A DNA stretch of 64,000 nt from Acidimicrobiaceae bacterium (GTDB lineage: Bacteria; Actinomycetota; Acidimicrobiia; Acidimicrobiales; Aldehydirespiratoraceae). Location: contig VYCM01000141.1 in assembly GCA_009843915.1 (NCBI GenBank), positions 1 to 64,000 of the forward strand, in the 5' to 3' direction. Shown here one piece after another: positions 43,656 through 52,851 of the stretch. Made by a program: the position numbers and the translations under genes. A model generated the notes under the pieces. The model saw only the letters and a list, made by a program, of their open reading frames with translations, had not been told where the DNA came from and did no database searches. How positions within the stretch are numbered: the first letter of the stretch is position 1; every line of letters starts with the position of its first letter.

Positions 43656-44561
43656 ATGGACGTCGGATTCATCGGCCTGGGCAACATCGGCGGGCCCTGC
43701 GCCAAGCACCTCCTCGACGCCGGGCACCGGGTGACCGTCTTCGACATTGACGAGGCCGCCGCCGGTCGGCTCGCGAGTGCCGGTGCCCGCAGTGCAGAGT
43801 CGGCGGCCGAGGTCGCGGCGGCTGCCGAGGCGGTGATGCTGTCCCTCCCGACTCCCGAGGCCTCCGAGGCTGTCATGGCCGGCGAAGGCGGCGTGCTGGC
43901 CGCGGGTCGCCCGGGCCTGGTCGTTGTGGACCTCTCGACCAACTCGGTGGGGACGGCCCGGAGCCTGTCCGAGCGGTGCCGCCAGGCCGGCGTCGACTAC
44001 ATCGACTGCCCCGTGTCGGGCGGCGCCTGGGCGGCCGACAGGGGTGATCTAGCCCTCATGCCGTCGGGCGACGAGGCTGCCTTCGATCGGGTCCGCGAGG
44101 TGCTGGCGTGCTTCGGCAAGGACGACACGAAGTGGCTGGGACCGTCAGGAACGGGCACCCTCATCAAGCTCATCAACAACCAGGTATTCCTGGTGGCCAC
44201 CCAGGTCTTCGGCGAGGGATACCTGCTGGCGGCCAAGGCAGGGCTGGACACCGGCCGATTCCTCGACGTGCTCCGGGCCAGCTCGGCAGGCATGTACATG
44301 CCCCTGGCCGACATGATCGTCAAGCGGCAGTGGGAGTCGTCCAGCTACGACCTGTCCCTGGCCGAGAAGGACCTCCGTCTCGCCCTGGAGTCGGCCGCGG
44401 AGATCGGAACTCCGCTGCCCCTGACCAGAGCGGCTCATGATGTGCTGGCCCGCTCGGTCGAAGCCGGTCTGGGCACCAAGTTCTTCCTCGGCGCCATGGA
44501 GACCCTGGAGGCCGAGGCGGGCTTCACCGCGCCGGTCCCGCCCCCAGTGGACGCGCCATGA
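43656..44561 (+). CDS. NAD(P)-dependent oxidoreductase, 3-hydroxyisobutyrate dehydrogenase family
   Basis: The 301-residue protein begins DVGFIGLGNIGGPCAKHLLD (nucleotide-binding), followed by DCPVSGGAWAADRGDLALM (substrate loop) and, near residue 168, GTLIKLINNQVF with the catalytic lysine K168. These are the HIBADH-family motifs; members oxidise beta-hydroxyacids such as 3-hydroxyisobutyrate, tartronate semialdehyde or hydroxymalonate. TAGCTT at 43641-43646 is nine bases from the ATG. The stop overlaps the P450 start (ATGA), so the two are coupled and probably belong to one catabolic operon. Confidence 0.9.
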   Translation: MDVGFIGLGNIGGPCAKHLLDAGHRVTVFDIDEAAAGRLASAGARSAESAAEVAAAAEAVMLSLPTPEASEAVMAGEGGVLAAGRPGLVVVDLSTNSVGTARSLSERCRQAGVDYIDCPVSGGAWAADRGDLALMPSGDEAAFDRVREVLACFGKDDTKWLGPSGTGTLIKLINNQVFLVATQVFGEGYLLAAKAGLDTGRFLDVLRASSAGMYMPLADMIVKRQWESSSYDLSLAEKDLRLALESAAEIGTPLPLTRAAHDVLARSVEAGLGTKFFLGAMETLEAEAGFTAPVPPPVDAP

Positions 44562-45814
44562 CGGCCCGGCTTCAGGTCCCGGACTTGAGCAGCTACGAGA
44601 CGTTCGTGAACGGCTTCCCTCACGACGCCTTCGTGCAGTTGCGCGAGCACGCGCCGGTGTGGTGGCACGAACCCACCGACCGAACCCCCGACGGCGAGGG
44701 CTTCTGGTGCGTGAGCACCCACGAACTCGTGGTGGAGGTGTTCCGGACTCCCAGGATCTACTCCTCCCACACCGGCGGCGACCGGCCCTACGGCGGCACC
44801 ATGATCAACGACATGGAGATGAGCGGGAAGCTCCTCAACATGATGGACGACCCCCGCCACCAGCGCATCCGCCAACTCGTCAGCAAGGGGTTCACTCCCA
44901 AGCGGATCGCTCGCCTGCGGGCCGATCTGGAGGCCATCACCGGCAGCACCCTCGACTCGGTGGCGCCGGAGCCCGGCCGAAGGGGAAGCTGCGACTTGGT
45001 GACGGACGTGGCTGCCGAGCTGCCGCTGCAGGCCATCTGCCTGCTGCTGGGCGCCCCCGGCGAGGATCGCCACGCGCTGTGCGAGTGGGTCGACGTCACG
45101 TCATCGGACTTCAGCGACGAGGTTCCGTCGTCGGTGCGGGCGCAGGCCAGCGCCAACTTGTTCCAGTACGGCCAGCGGCTGATCCGGGATCGCACCGCAG
45201 ACCCCCGGGACGACCTGCTGTCGGTCGTTATCCACGGGGAGCTGCCCGACCAGGACCCGCCCCGCCTCGACGAGACCGAAGTGGCCATGTTCTGGAGCCT
45301 GCTGTTCACCGCCGGAGCGGAGACCACCCGCAAGGCGATCGCCACCGGCATCTGGGAGCTCTCGAAGTCGCCCGAGCAGTTCGAGGCTCTCCGGGCCGAC
45401 CGGTCCCTGATGCCGGCGGCTGTCGAGGAGATCGTCCGCTGGACGACGCCGTCGGTCTACAAGCGCCGAACCGCCACCCGAGACGCCGTCCTCGGAGGGC
45501 AGCAGATCCGCGCCGGCGACAAGGTCGTCGTGTGGGAGATGTCGGCCAACCGGGACGAGGCGATCTTCGACGCGCCGTTCGACTTCCGCATCGACCGGGC
45601 CCCGAACAACCACGTCGGGTTCGGGCACGGGCCCCACTTCTGCCTGGGTGCCAACCTGGCCCGGCTGGAGGTCGACGTGATGCTCAACGCCGTCCTCGAT
45701 CGCTGGCGGGAGATCGAGGCCACCGGCGAGCCCACCTACACCCGCACCAACCGGCTGTCGGGTCTGCGGACCCTTCCCATAGCGTTCACCGACATAACGC
45801 GAGCGGCCGACTAG
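44558..45814 (+). CDS. Cytochrome P450
   Basis: The 418-residue protein has all P450 landmarks: the I-helix AGAETTRKA near 259, the E-x-x-R pair in AAVEEIVRW, and the heme-binding loop FGHGPHFCLGANLAR near 356, where Cys is the heme ligand. It resembles actinobacterial CYP125/CYP142-like or carboxylic-substrate P450s only in general form, so the substrate is not assigned. It needs a ferredoxin and reductase, and none is adjacent. It overlaps the dehydrogenase upstream by four bases. Confidence 0.93.
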   Translation: MTARLQVPDLSSYETFVNGFPHDAFVQLREHAPVWWHEPTDRTPDGEGFWCVSTHELVVEVFRTPRIYSSHTGGDRPYGGTMINDMEMSGKLLNMMDDPRHQRIRQLVSKGFTPKRIARLRADLEAITGSTLDSVAPEPGRRGSCDLVTDVAAELPLQAICLLLGAPGEDRHALCEWVDVTSSDFSDEVPSSVRAQASANLFQYGQRLIRDRTADPRDDLLSVVIHGELPDQDPPRLDETEVAMFWSLLFTAGAETTRKAIATGIWELSKSPEQFEALRADRSLMPAAVEEIVRWTTPSVYKRRTATRDAVLGGQQIRAGDKVVVWEMSANRDEAIFDAPFDFRIDRAPNNHVGFGHGPHFCLGANLARLEVDVMLNAVLDRWREIEATGEPTYTRTNRLSGLRTLPIAFTDITRAAD

Positions 45815-45824
45815 ACATCAGCGG

Positions 45825-46652
45825 ATGAGCACAGCCCGCAACGGCGAGATCGAGATCGCCTACGAGACCTTCGGCACGGACGGAGATCCTGCGCTGATGC
45901 TGCTCCACGGCCTCGGTTCGAGCATGCTCGTGTGGCCCGAGGAGATGTGCGCCGGATTCGTCGATCGCGGCTTCTTCGTGCTGCGCATGGACCACCGCGA
46001 CTCGGGGCTGTCCACCGTGCTGCCCGACGGTGCCCGCTACACCCTCGAAGACATGGCCGGCGATGCGGTAGCGGTACTCGACGCGGCCGGCTGTGACAGG
46101 GCCATCGTCTGCGGCTACTCGCTCGGCGGGATGGTCGCGCAGGCCTCGGCCGCAGCCTGCGGTGAGCGGGTTGCCGGGCTGGTCTCCATCTCGTCGCACA
46201 CCGGCGAGGCCGGGGTCGGTGACCCCACGCCCGAAGCCCTGGCCGCGCTCACCGCGCCGCCTGCGGGGACCATCGCAGCTCAGATCGAGGACGACCTGGC
46301 CGGTTACCGGATCTGGTCCAGTCCCGGTTGGCGCAACGAGCAGGCCGAGCGGGAGTACCTGGAGCGCAGCTACCGGCGGGCGTGGCATCCCGGCGCGTCC
46401 GAGCGCCAGTTCAAGGCCGCGGCCCGCAGCGGCAGCCGGGCCGATGCGCTGCGAAGCCTCGATCTTCCCACCGTGGTGATCCACGGAGGCGCCGATCCGC
46501 TGATCACCCCCGACGCAGGCCGCCGCACGGCCGAGCTGGTGCCGGACGCCGAGTACGTGGAGATAGAGGGAATGGGCCACGATCTGCCGCCCCAGGTGTG
46601 GGCTCCGATCATCAGCGCCGTCACCGCCCTGTCGGCCCGCATCGCTTGGTAG
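45825..46652 (+). CDS. Alpha/beta hydrolase
   Basis: A 275-residue enzyme with oxyanion motif LLHGLGSS, nucleophile elbow GYSLGGM (Ser), acid Asp in GGADPLITPD and catalytic His in GMGHDLPP. It resembles the esterase/3-oxoadipate enol-lactonase side of the family. The sequence does not fix the substrate. It starts ten bases after the P450 stop and is followed by the CaiB-type gene, so it is part of the same transcription unit. Confidence 0.88.
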   Translation: MSTARNGEIEIAYETFGTDGDPALMLLHGLGSSMLVWPEEMCAGFVDRGFFVLRMDHRDSGLSTVLPDGARYTLEDMAGDAVAVLDAAGCDRAIVCGYSLGGMVAQASAAACGERVAGLVSISSHTGEAGVGDPTPEALAALTAPPAGTIAAQIEDDLAGYRIWSSPGWRNEQAEREYLERSYRRAWHPGASERQFKAAARSGSRADALRSLDLPTVVIHGGADPLITPDAGRRTAELVPDAEYVEIEGMGHDLPPQVWAPIISAVTALSARIAW

Positions 46653-46674
46653 GCAACTGAGGAAGGAGACTCCC

Positions 46675-47817
46675 ATGGGGCCGTTGACAGGAATACGGGT
46701 GATCGAGATCGCCGGCATCGGGCCGGGCCCGTTCTGCGCCATGATGCTGGCCGACATGGGTGCCGATGTCGTTCGGGTCGATCGGGCCTCCGCAGTGCGG
46801 GGCGGCGATCCCGATCACCCGCCGCGGGACCTTCTCAACCGGGGCAGGCGTTCAGTCGGCGTCGACCTCAAGTCTCCCGAGGGTGTAGAGACCGTGCTGT
46901 CGCTCGTGGAGGGCGCCGACGCGCTGCTGGAGGGGTTCCGGCCCGGCGTGGCCGAGCGGCTCGGGATCGGGCCGGAAGCCTGCCTGGCCCGCAATCGGCG
47001 CCTGGTCTACGGCCGGATGACCGGGTGGGGCCAGGACGGCCCCTATGCCTCGGCCGCCGGCCATGATCTGAACTACATCGCGCTGGCCGGCGCGCTGCAC
47101 GGCATCGGCCGGCAGGGCGAGGCCCCGGTGCCGCCGCTGAATCTGGTGGGCGACTTCGGGGGCGGCGGCATGTACCTCGCCTACGGGATGGTGTGCGCGA
47201 TGCTCGAAGCGCGGACCTCGGGCCGGGGCCAGGTTGTTGACGCGGCCATGGTCGACGGGGCCGCCTCGCTGATGACCGCCTTCTTCGGCATGGCCGGCTC
47301 GGGCTTCTGGAGCGACGAGCGGGGCACCAACATGCTCGACACCGGCGCCCACTTCTACAACGTGTACGAGACCGCCGACGGCCGCTACATCTCGCTGGGA
47401 CCGATCGAGCCCCAGTTCTACGCGGAACTGCGGAAACGGCTCGGACTGCACGGCCCGGAATGGGACCACCAGATGGACCGGTCGCGCTGGCCCGAACTCA
47501 AGGAGAGGCTCGCGGCGGTGATCGCACAGCGCACCCGCGACGAGTGGTGTGACCTGCTCGAGGGCACCGACACCTGCTTCGCGCCCGTGCTGTCGCTCGC
47601 GGAGACCCCCGAGCACGCCCACAACCGCGAGCGGGGAACCTTCACCGAAGTGGCCGGAGTGGTCCAGCCCGGCCCCGCCCCCCGCTTGAGCCGGACCCCG
47701 GGGGCCATCCTTCGTCCACCGCCCCACGCCGGCCAGCACACCGACGAGATCCTGGCCGAGCTGGGGCTCGACGCGGCCGCCATCTCGGCGCGCCGGGAGT
47801 CGGGGGCCGTCGCCTGA
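46675..47817 (+). CDS. CaiB/BaiF family CoA transferase, alpha-methylacyl-CoA racemase-like
   Basis: The 380-residue protein matches alpha-methylacyl-CoA racemase more than the formyl-CoA transferases: IGPGPFCAMMLADMGADVVRVDR at the start, GHDLNYIALAGALH, and PLNLVGDFGGGGMYLA; the His and Asp in these two motifs are the racemase acid/base pair. Such racemases allow branched-chain acyl-CoA degradation. GGAAGGAG precedes the ATG. Its last base overlaps the PIG-L gene start. Together with the P450 and hydroxyacid dehydrogenase it suggests degradation of sterol side chains or methyl-branched acids (inference). Confidence 0.9.
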   Translation: MGPLTGIRVIEIAGIGPGPFCAMMLADMGADVVRVDRASAVRGGDPDHPPRDLLNRGRRSVGVDLKSPEGVETVLSLVEGADALLEGFRPGVAERLGIGPEACLARNRRLVYGRMTGWGQDGPYASAAGHDLNYIALAGALHGIGRQGEAPVPPLNLVGDFGGGGMYLAYGMVCAMLEARTSGRGQVVDAAMVDGAASLMTAFFGMAGSGFWSDERGTNMLDTGAHFYNVYETADGRYISLGPIEPQFYAELRKRLGLHGPEWDHQMDRSRWPELKERLAAVIAQRTRDEWCDLLEGTDTCFAPVLSLAETPEHAHNRERGTFTEVAGVVQPGPAPRLSRTPGAILRPPPHAGQHTDEILAELGLDAAAISARRESGAVA

Positions 47818-48659
47818 TGGCGACCTCCGTCTTCTTCCACGCCCATCCCGACGACGAGGCCCTCTCCACCGGCGGGACCATGCGGCTGGCCTCGGATGCT
47901 GGCCACCGCGTGGTGCTGGTGTGCGCCACCGACGGATCGCGGGGTGAGACGCCCGGACTCGACGACGGCCAGGAACTCGAGGCAGAGCGTCTGGCCGAGA
48001 TGAGGGAGGTGGAGCTGCGGACCGCGGCCGAGCTGCTCGGCGTGCACCGGGTCGTGATGCTCGGCTACCGCGACTCGGGCATGGCTGGTGACCCCGGCAA
48101 CGAGGACCCCGGCTGCTTCTGGCAGTCAGACGACCGTGAGGCGGCGGAGCGGTTGGCCGCGGTCCTGAGCGAGGAGCAGGCCGATCTGCTCACCTGCTAC
48201 GACGCCAACGGCACCTACGGGCATCCCGACCACATCAAGGTCCACCGTGTGGGGGTGCGGGCCGCCGAGCTGGCCGGTGTGGACGTCGTGTACGAGGCCA
48301 CGCTGAACCGTGAGCACTTCCGCTCCTCCATGAAGGAGCTGATGCGCATGGCTGCCGAGGCGGGCCTGGATCCGATCCAGGAACAGGACCAAGCAGAGTT
48401 CGAGGCTGAACTCGACGAGGGGACCGTCGGCGTGGAGGGCGCGCGGATCACCCATCACATCGACGTGCGTGCCGCCCTGGACGCCAAGCGAGCCGCCATA
48501 CGGGCCCATGCTTCCCAGATCCCGGCCGACTCGTTCTTCGTGGCTCTTCCCGACGAAGCGTTTGAACTGGCCTTCGGCACCGAGTGGTTCATCCGTCGCG
48601 GCGCGTCCTCCGGCGATGCAAAGTCGACGGATCTCTTCGCTGCGCTCGATTCGGAATGA
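47817..48659 (+). CDS. PIG-L family deacetylase (MshB/Mca-like)
   Basis: The 280-residue protein begins with the zinc motif FFHAHPDDEALSTGG and has VCATDGSRGE and HPDHIKVHRV, the other metal-binding histidine region. PIG-L enzymes remove acetyl groups from N-acetylglucosaminyl compounds; in actinobacteria they include MshB of mycothiol biosynthesis and the mycothiol-conjugate amidase Mca. The motif order suggests a Mca/MshB relative but does not tell the two apart. Its end overlaps the start of the next small membrane protein by four bases (ATGA). Confidence 0.87.
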   Translation: MATSVFFHAHPDDEALSTGGTMRLASDAGHRVVLVCATDGSRGETPGLDDGQELEAERLAEMREVELRTAAELLGVHRVVMLGYRDSGMAGDPGNEDPGCFWQSDDREAAERLAAVLSEEQADLLTCYDANGTYGHPDHIKVHRVGVRAAELAGVDVVYEATLNREHFRSSMKELMRMAAEAGLDPIQEQDQAEFEAELDEGTVGVEGARITHHIDVRAALDAKRAAIRAHASQIPADSFFVALPDEAFELAFGTEWFIRRGASSGDAKSTDLFAALDSE

Positions 48660-49051
48660 GCGCAGCGAACCTGGTGACGGCCTCGATTGTCGCGGATGTT
48701 CACGACTGGTTCTCGTGGGTTGTGATCTTCTCCAACGCGCTGGCCGGGCTCTGGGCCCTTGCGGCGCACCGCCGTCCGAGCCTGCGGTCGATCGGGCTGT
48801 GGGTGACCACGGCGACCGCACAGACCACTGTCTTCGTCCAGGCCGGGCTTGGCACCTGGCTCATGGTCCGGGAGGGCCGCGACGCCCCCGACCTCCACGC
48901 CCTCTACGGGTTCTCGGCGCTGGTAGCGGTCGGCATCGCCTACAGCTACCGGCAGCAGCTGCGCAACCACCTGTACCTGCTCTACGGCTGCACGGGCCTG
49001 TTCCTGATGGGCCTCGGCATCCGGGCGGTGATCCTGGATTCCGTTGCCTGA
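48656..49051 (+). CDS. Small integral membrane protein, unknown function
   Basis: A 131-residue protein with four likely membrane helices: VHDWFSWVVIFSNALAGLWAL, LWVTTATAQTTVFVQAGLGTW, LHALYGFSALVAVGIAYSY and YLLYGCTGLFLMGLGIRAVI. Start ATG 48656 overlaps the PIG-L stop as ATGA, which excludes the longer upstream open frame. I recognise no family motif. Overlap with the deacetylase suggests co-translation. Confidence 0.75.
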   Translation: MSAANLVTASIVADVHDWFSWVVIFSNALAGLWALAAHRRPSLRSIGLWVTTATAQTTVFVQAGLGTWLMVREGRDAPDLHALYGFSALVAVGIAYSYRQQLRNHLYLLYGCTGLFLMGLGIRAVILDSVA

Positions 49052-49143
49052 TGCTGTTGGTGCGCGGGGACGCTGCGGCCATGCGCGCCCCGCCATGAGC
49101 GTCCGGGTACTGTCGGCCGCGGCGACAAAGGAGTCGTTCGACT

Positions 49144-50835
49144 ATGACTATGACCATGGCGGCGCCGGTCAGCGACATGGCTAGCGATGTGGCCGCAGAA
49201 CTCCTCTCGTCTCTAGGCCTGGCGGCGGTGGACGTTCGCTACGGACTGACCCAGGACGAGTTGTTCGCGGCCGCGGTCTCCGGCGATCTGGGCAGGGTGC
49301 GCCCCGGCGGTCCCGACGATGAGCACAAGGCCCATGCCACCGCGCTGGGCGACGACGGACCGCTGGTCTTCTACTCCGACCCCTCCTGCACCGGGCGGCC
49401 GGTGCACGACACGTTCTGTGTGGATCGGGCCTCGATCAGCGAGCAGGTGTGGTGGAAGGACGGCTTCGCGCCCTTCGACGCCGGCGCGTTCGACGCTCTG
49501 GTGGACCGCGTCATCGCTCACCTCAATGAGCGCCGAGCCCCGCTGTACGTGACCGACGTGTACTGCGGCGCGGACCCCGACTTCGCCGAGCCCTGCCGGT
49601 TCGTCGGCGAATACGCCTCGCACGCCTATTTCTGCAACATCATGCTTCCCGCCCACCTGGACGGCGCGCCCGATCACCGAGACCACGGCTGGATCCTGCT
49701 GAATGTGCCGTCCTTCCACTGCGACCCCGGGCGCGATGGCACCCTCTCGGGGCGGGCTGTGATCCTCGACATGGAGCGCCGCTTGGCATTGGTGCTCGGT
49801 CGGGCCGACTACTGCGGTGTCAACAAGAAGACGATGTTCACGATCATGAACTTCGTGCAGCCGGGCAAGGGTCAACTGTCGATGCACTGCTCGGCCAACG
49901 TGGGGTCGGGCGGCGACGCCGCGATCCTGTTCGGACTGTCGGGAACGGGCAAGACCACCTTGTCGGCCGACCCCCATCGCGATCTCATCGGCGACGACGA
50001 GCACATCTGGACCGACTCCGGGATCGCCAACTACGAGGCCGGGTGCTACGCCAAGCTGATCGACCTCGACAAGCAGGCCGAGCCGGTGATCGCAGCCGCG
50101 CTGTCGATGAAGGGCACGCTCATCGAGAACGTCCCCGCCGTCGACGGTCGCAGCCTCGCCGCCACCCACCCGCAGGATCTTGACTTGCGGGACAGGTCCA
50201 TTACCGAGAACACCCGCTTCGCCTACCCGCTGGAGTGCAACCCGCATGTGGCGCCAGGCCATCGCGGCCCTCACCCGACGACGATCGTGCTGCTGACCGC
50301 GGACGCCTTCGGCGTGCTGCCGCCGGTAGCGATCCTGGACCCCGACGACGTGATGTACCACTTCGTCACCGGCTTCACCGCCAAACTTGCCGGTACCGAG
50401 GTGGGTGTCACCGAGCCGGCTGCGACCTTCTCGCCCTGCTTCGGTGCGCCGTTCATGTCCCGCAAGCCCGACGTGTACGCCCGCCTGCTGAAGCAGCGCA
50501 TGCACGAGCACCGGGCCCGCTGCGTGCTGCTGAATACAGGCTGGTCGGGCGGCGCCTACGGCTCGGGCCGGCGCATGCCGCTACCGGTGACCCGCCGGCT
50601 GCTCGACGCCGCGCTGGCGGGGGAGTTCGACGACGTAGCCACCCGAACCCATCCGATCCTGGGCCTGCGGATGCCGGTGACCTGTGACGGCATCGATGAC
50701 GAGATCCTCGACCCCCGCGCCACCTGGGACGATCCGGATGCCTACGACGCCGCGGCCGTGAGGCTCAGGAACCTGTTCCGCACGAACTTCAACCGGCAGG
50801 GCTACGCCGTGATGGGGATCGCGGCCGCGATGTAG
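49144..50835 (+). CDS. pckA: Phosphoenolpyruvate carboxykinase (ATP)
   Basis: PckA converts oxaloacetate and ATP to phosphoenolpyruvate and CO2 at the start of gluconeogenesis. The 563-residue protein has the kinase-1a motif GLSGTGKTTLSADP, the kinase-2 region DDEHIWTDSGIANYEAGCYAK, and NTGWSGGAYGSGRRMPL, all characteristic of the ATP-type enzyme, which differs from the GTP-type in Mycobacterium. AAAGGAG at 49127-49133 lies ten bases before ATG 49144. A TACTGT box at 49108-49113 can serve as the promoter, so this resident gene has a leader. Confidence 0.95.
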   Translation: MTMTMAAPVSDMASDVAAELLSSLGLAAVDVRYGLTQDELFAAAVSGDLGRVRPGGPDDEHKAHATALGDDGPLVFYSDPSCTGRPVHDTFCVDRASISEQVWWKDGFAPFDAGAFDALVDRVIAHLNERRAPLYVTDVYCGADPDFAEPCRFVGEYASHAYFCNIMLPAHLDGAPDHRDHGWILLNVPSFHCDPGRDGTLSGRAVILDMERRLALVLGRADYCGVNKKTMFTIMNFVQPGKGQLSMHCSANVGSGGDAAILFGLSGTGKTTLSADPHRDLIGDDEHIWTDSGIANYEAGCYAKLIDLDKQAEPVIAAALSMKGTLIENVPAVDGRSLAATHPQDLDLRDRSITENTRFAYPLECNPHVAPGHRGPHPTTIVLLTADAFGVLPPVAILDPDDVMYHFVTGFTAKLAGTEVGVTEPAATFSPCFGAPFMSRKPDVYARLLKQRMHEHRARCVLLNTGWSGGAYGSGRRMPLPVTRRLLDAALAGEFDDVATRTHPILGLRMPVTCDGIDDEILDPRATWDDPDAYDAAAVRLRNLFRTNFNRQGYAVMGIAAAM

Positions 50836-50846
50836 CGCCCGGCGAT

Positions 50847-51068
50847 CTAGAGCTCCGGCGTGCCCATGTCGACCTCCGAGCCGATACGCAGCCGGGTGGC
50901 TCGCCCATCGTCGTCAAGGTCGAACTGCACTCGCTGACCCTGGCGCAACATACGGAACAGCGAGCCCTCGAGGGCGTTGTCGGCGAGGTCGATGTCGGCG
51001 AGGTCGGCTTCGTTGACGAGCACCCCGTCGCCGGTCACGGGGTCGTAGCTCTTGATGACGCCCTGCAC
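50847..51068 (-). CDS. Cold-shock-domain-like protein
   Basis: A 73-residue protein, MQGVIKSYDPVTGDGVLVNE…, with the cold-shock-like opening and FRMLRQGQRVQFDLDDDGRATRLRIG at the end. It lacks the usual RNP motifs KGFGFI and VFVH, so RNA binding is uncertain. GTG 51068 has a TACGAT box upstream (51077-51082) at eight bases. It is convergent with pckA and divergent from the DAK2 gene. Confidence 0.72.
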   Translation of the reverse strand: MQGVIKSYDPVTGDGVLVNEADLADIDLADNALEGSLFRMLRQGQRVQFDLDDDGRATRLRIGSEVDMGTPEL

Positions 51069-51137
51069 GGAGCCGCATCGTAGCGAGCATCGCGGGCGTC
51101 TGGGACCACGTCAGGGGTGACCGGTATCATCGGTGCT

Positions 51138-52823
51138 ATGGCACCGATCGTTCTCGACGCGGCCACGCTGCGCCGCGTCATCGTCGGCTTCCACGGAGGA
51201 CTCGCCGACCACCGTCAGGTAATCGACAACCTCAACGTCTATCCGGTCCCGGATGGGGACACCGGCACCAACATGACGCTCACCATGAAGTCCGTCGTCG
51301 AGAGCCTCGACGGCGTCGCCGACGACCTTGAGCCTCTGTGCGCCGCACTCGCCCACGGGGCGCTCATGGGTGCCCGGGGCAACTCCGGAGTGATCCTCGC
51401 TCAGATCCTTCGAGGCGTGTCCGGCGTATTCCGCGACGCTGCGGCGGCCGGCTCCGTGCCCGACGCACCGGTAGTGGCCCAGGCACTGGCTGCCGCCAGC
51501 GACGGCGCCTATTCGGCGGTGGCGCGGCCGGTGGAGGGCACCATCCTCACGGTCATCCGCGAGGCCTCGGAGTCGGCCCAGGCTGCTGCCGCGGCCGGGG
51601 GCGGTCTGACTGAGGTCTTCGATGCGGCCCGCGACCGCGGCTACGACGCTCTGGAACGAACTCCCGAGATGCTGGCGGTGCTCGCCGAGGCTGGTGTGGT
51701 CGACGCGGGCGGGGCCGGACTGCTGCTGCTGTTCGATGCCTGTCTGGCGGAGATCGACGGCCGGCCGATGCCCGAGGCTCCGGAGCCCTCTGCGGCGCCG
51801 GCACCGGCCGCGGTGGCCAGCGAGGCCCGGCCGGTGGAGGAGTCCTCGATCGCCGACTTGCGGTACGAGGTGATGTTCCTGCTGGACGCGCCCGATCCCT
51901 CCGTCGACGGCTTCAAGGCCGCGTGGCAAGAGATTGGGGACTCGATCGTGGTGGTCGGCGGGGACGGCATCTGGAACTGCCACATCCACACTGACGACAT
52001 CGGTGCGGCCGTCGAGGCCGGTATCGCGGTGGGCCGGCCCCACCGCATCCAGATCACCGACCTGCTCGACCAGGCGGCTGAGCACTCCGAGTCGTTCGAG
52101 GCGCCGGACCAGCCGGTGGACGACGCGGGCGCTGGGCCGCCTGCTGCTGTAGAGGTCACCGAGGCCGATCAATGCTCGGTGGTGGCGGTGGGAGCCGGAG
52201 CGGGCGTAGTCGACATCCTCATGTCGATGGGGGCCCACCGCGTGGTGGCCGGGGGCCAGTCCATGAACCCGTCCACCGCCGAGTTGCTCGCAGCCGTCGA
52301 CTCGCTTCCGACCGGGCATGTCGTGGTGCTCCCCAACAACAAGAACATCATCCCGGTGGCCGAACAGGTCGACGGCGAGACCGAGCGCACGGTGGGCGTC
52401 GTGCCCACCCGCAGCGTGGTCGAGGGCATTGCCAGCCTGCTGGCCTTCTCGCCCGGTGCCAGCGCGGCCCAGAACTCCCAGTCGATGGCGGCCGCAGCCG
52501 CATCGGTCACCCACGGCGAGGTCACTCAAGCCGTGCGCGACGCCTCAAGCTCGGTAGGTCCAATCGCCACCGGGGACTGGCTCGGCATCGGTCCTGACGG
52601 CATCGCCGCGGTGGAGTCCGAGATGGCTGCGGCCGCAACCGCGCTGTTGAACACCATCATCGATGACGACCACGAGCTGCTCACCGTCCTCACCGGCACG
52701 GATGCCGATGCGGCGACCACCGACGTCATCGTCGGTCACGTGGCCGAGCACCACCCCGACGTGGAGGTCGAGGTGACCGAAGGCGGCCAGCCGCTGTACC
52801 CCTACTACTTCGGCCTGGAATAG
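51138..52823 (+). CDS. DAK2 domain-containing protein (FakA/YloV-like)
   Basis: A 561-residue protein with an N-terminal DhaL/DAK2 nucleotide domain (LNVYPVPDGDTGTNMTLTMKS, then GARGNSGVILAQIL) and a C-terminal DegV-like region (IPVAEQV … GVVPTRSV … TGTDADAATTD). FakA proteins phosphorylate fatty acids bound to FakB; no FakB gene is in view. ATG 51138 is preferred to GTG 51117 because TATCAT at 51125-51130 sits seven bases upstream. Location upstream of recG is conserved in many Gram-positive bacteria. Confidence 0.88.
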   Translation: MAPIVLDAATLRRVIVGFHGGLADHRQVIDNLNVYPVPDGDTGTNMTLTMKSVVESLDGVADDLEPLCAALAHGALMGARGNSGVILAQILRGVSGVFRDAAAAGSVPDAPVVAQALAAASDGAYSAVARPVEGTILTVIREASESAQAAAAAGGGLTEVFDAARDRGYDALERTPEMLAVLAEAGVVDAGGAGLLLLFDACLAEIDGRPMPEAPEPSAAPAPAAVASEARPVEESSIADLRYEVMFLLDAPDPSVDGFKAAWQEIGDSIVVVGGDGIWNCHIHTDDIGAAVEAGIAVGRPHRIQITDLLDQAAEHSESFEAPDQPVDDAGAGPPAAVEVTEADQCSVVAVGAGAGVVDILMSMGAHRVVAGGQSMNPSTAELLAAVDSLPTGHVVVLPNNKNIIPVAEQVDGETERTVGVVPTRSVVEGIASLLAFSPGASAAQNSQSMAAAAASVTHGEVTQAVRDASSSVGPIATGDWLGIGPDGIAAVESEMAAAATALLNTIIDDDHELLTVLTGTDADAATTDVIVGHVAEHHPDVEVEVTEGGQPLYPYYFGLE

Positions 52824-52851
52824 CCGCCGGCGGGCCTGCACTCCAACGCCG

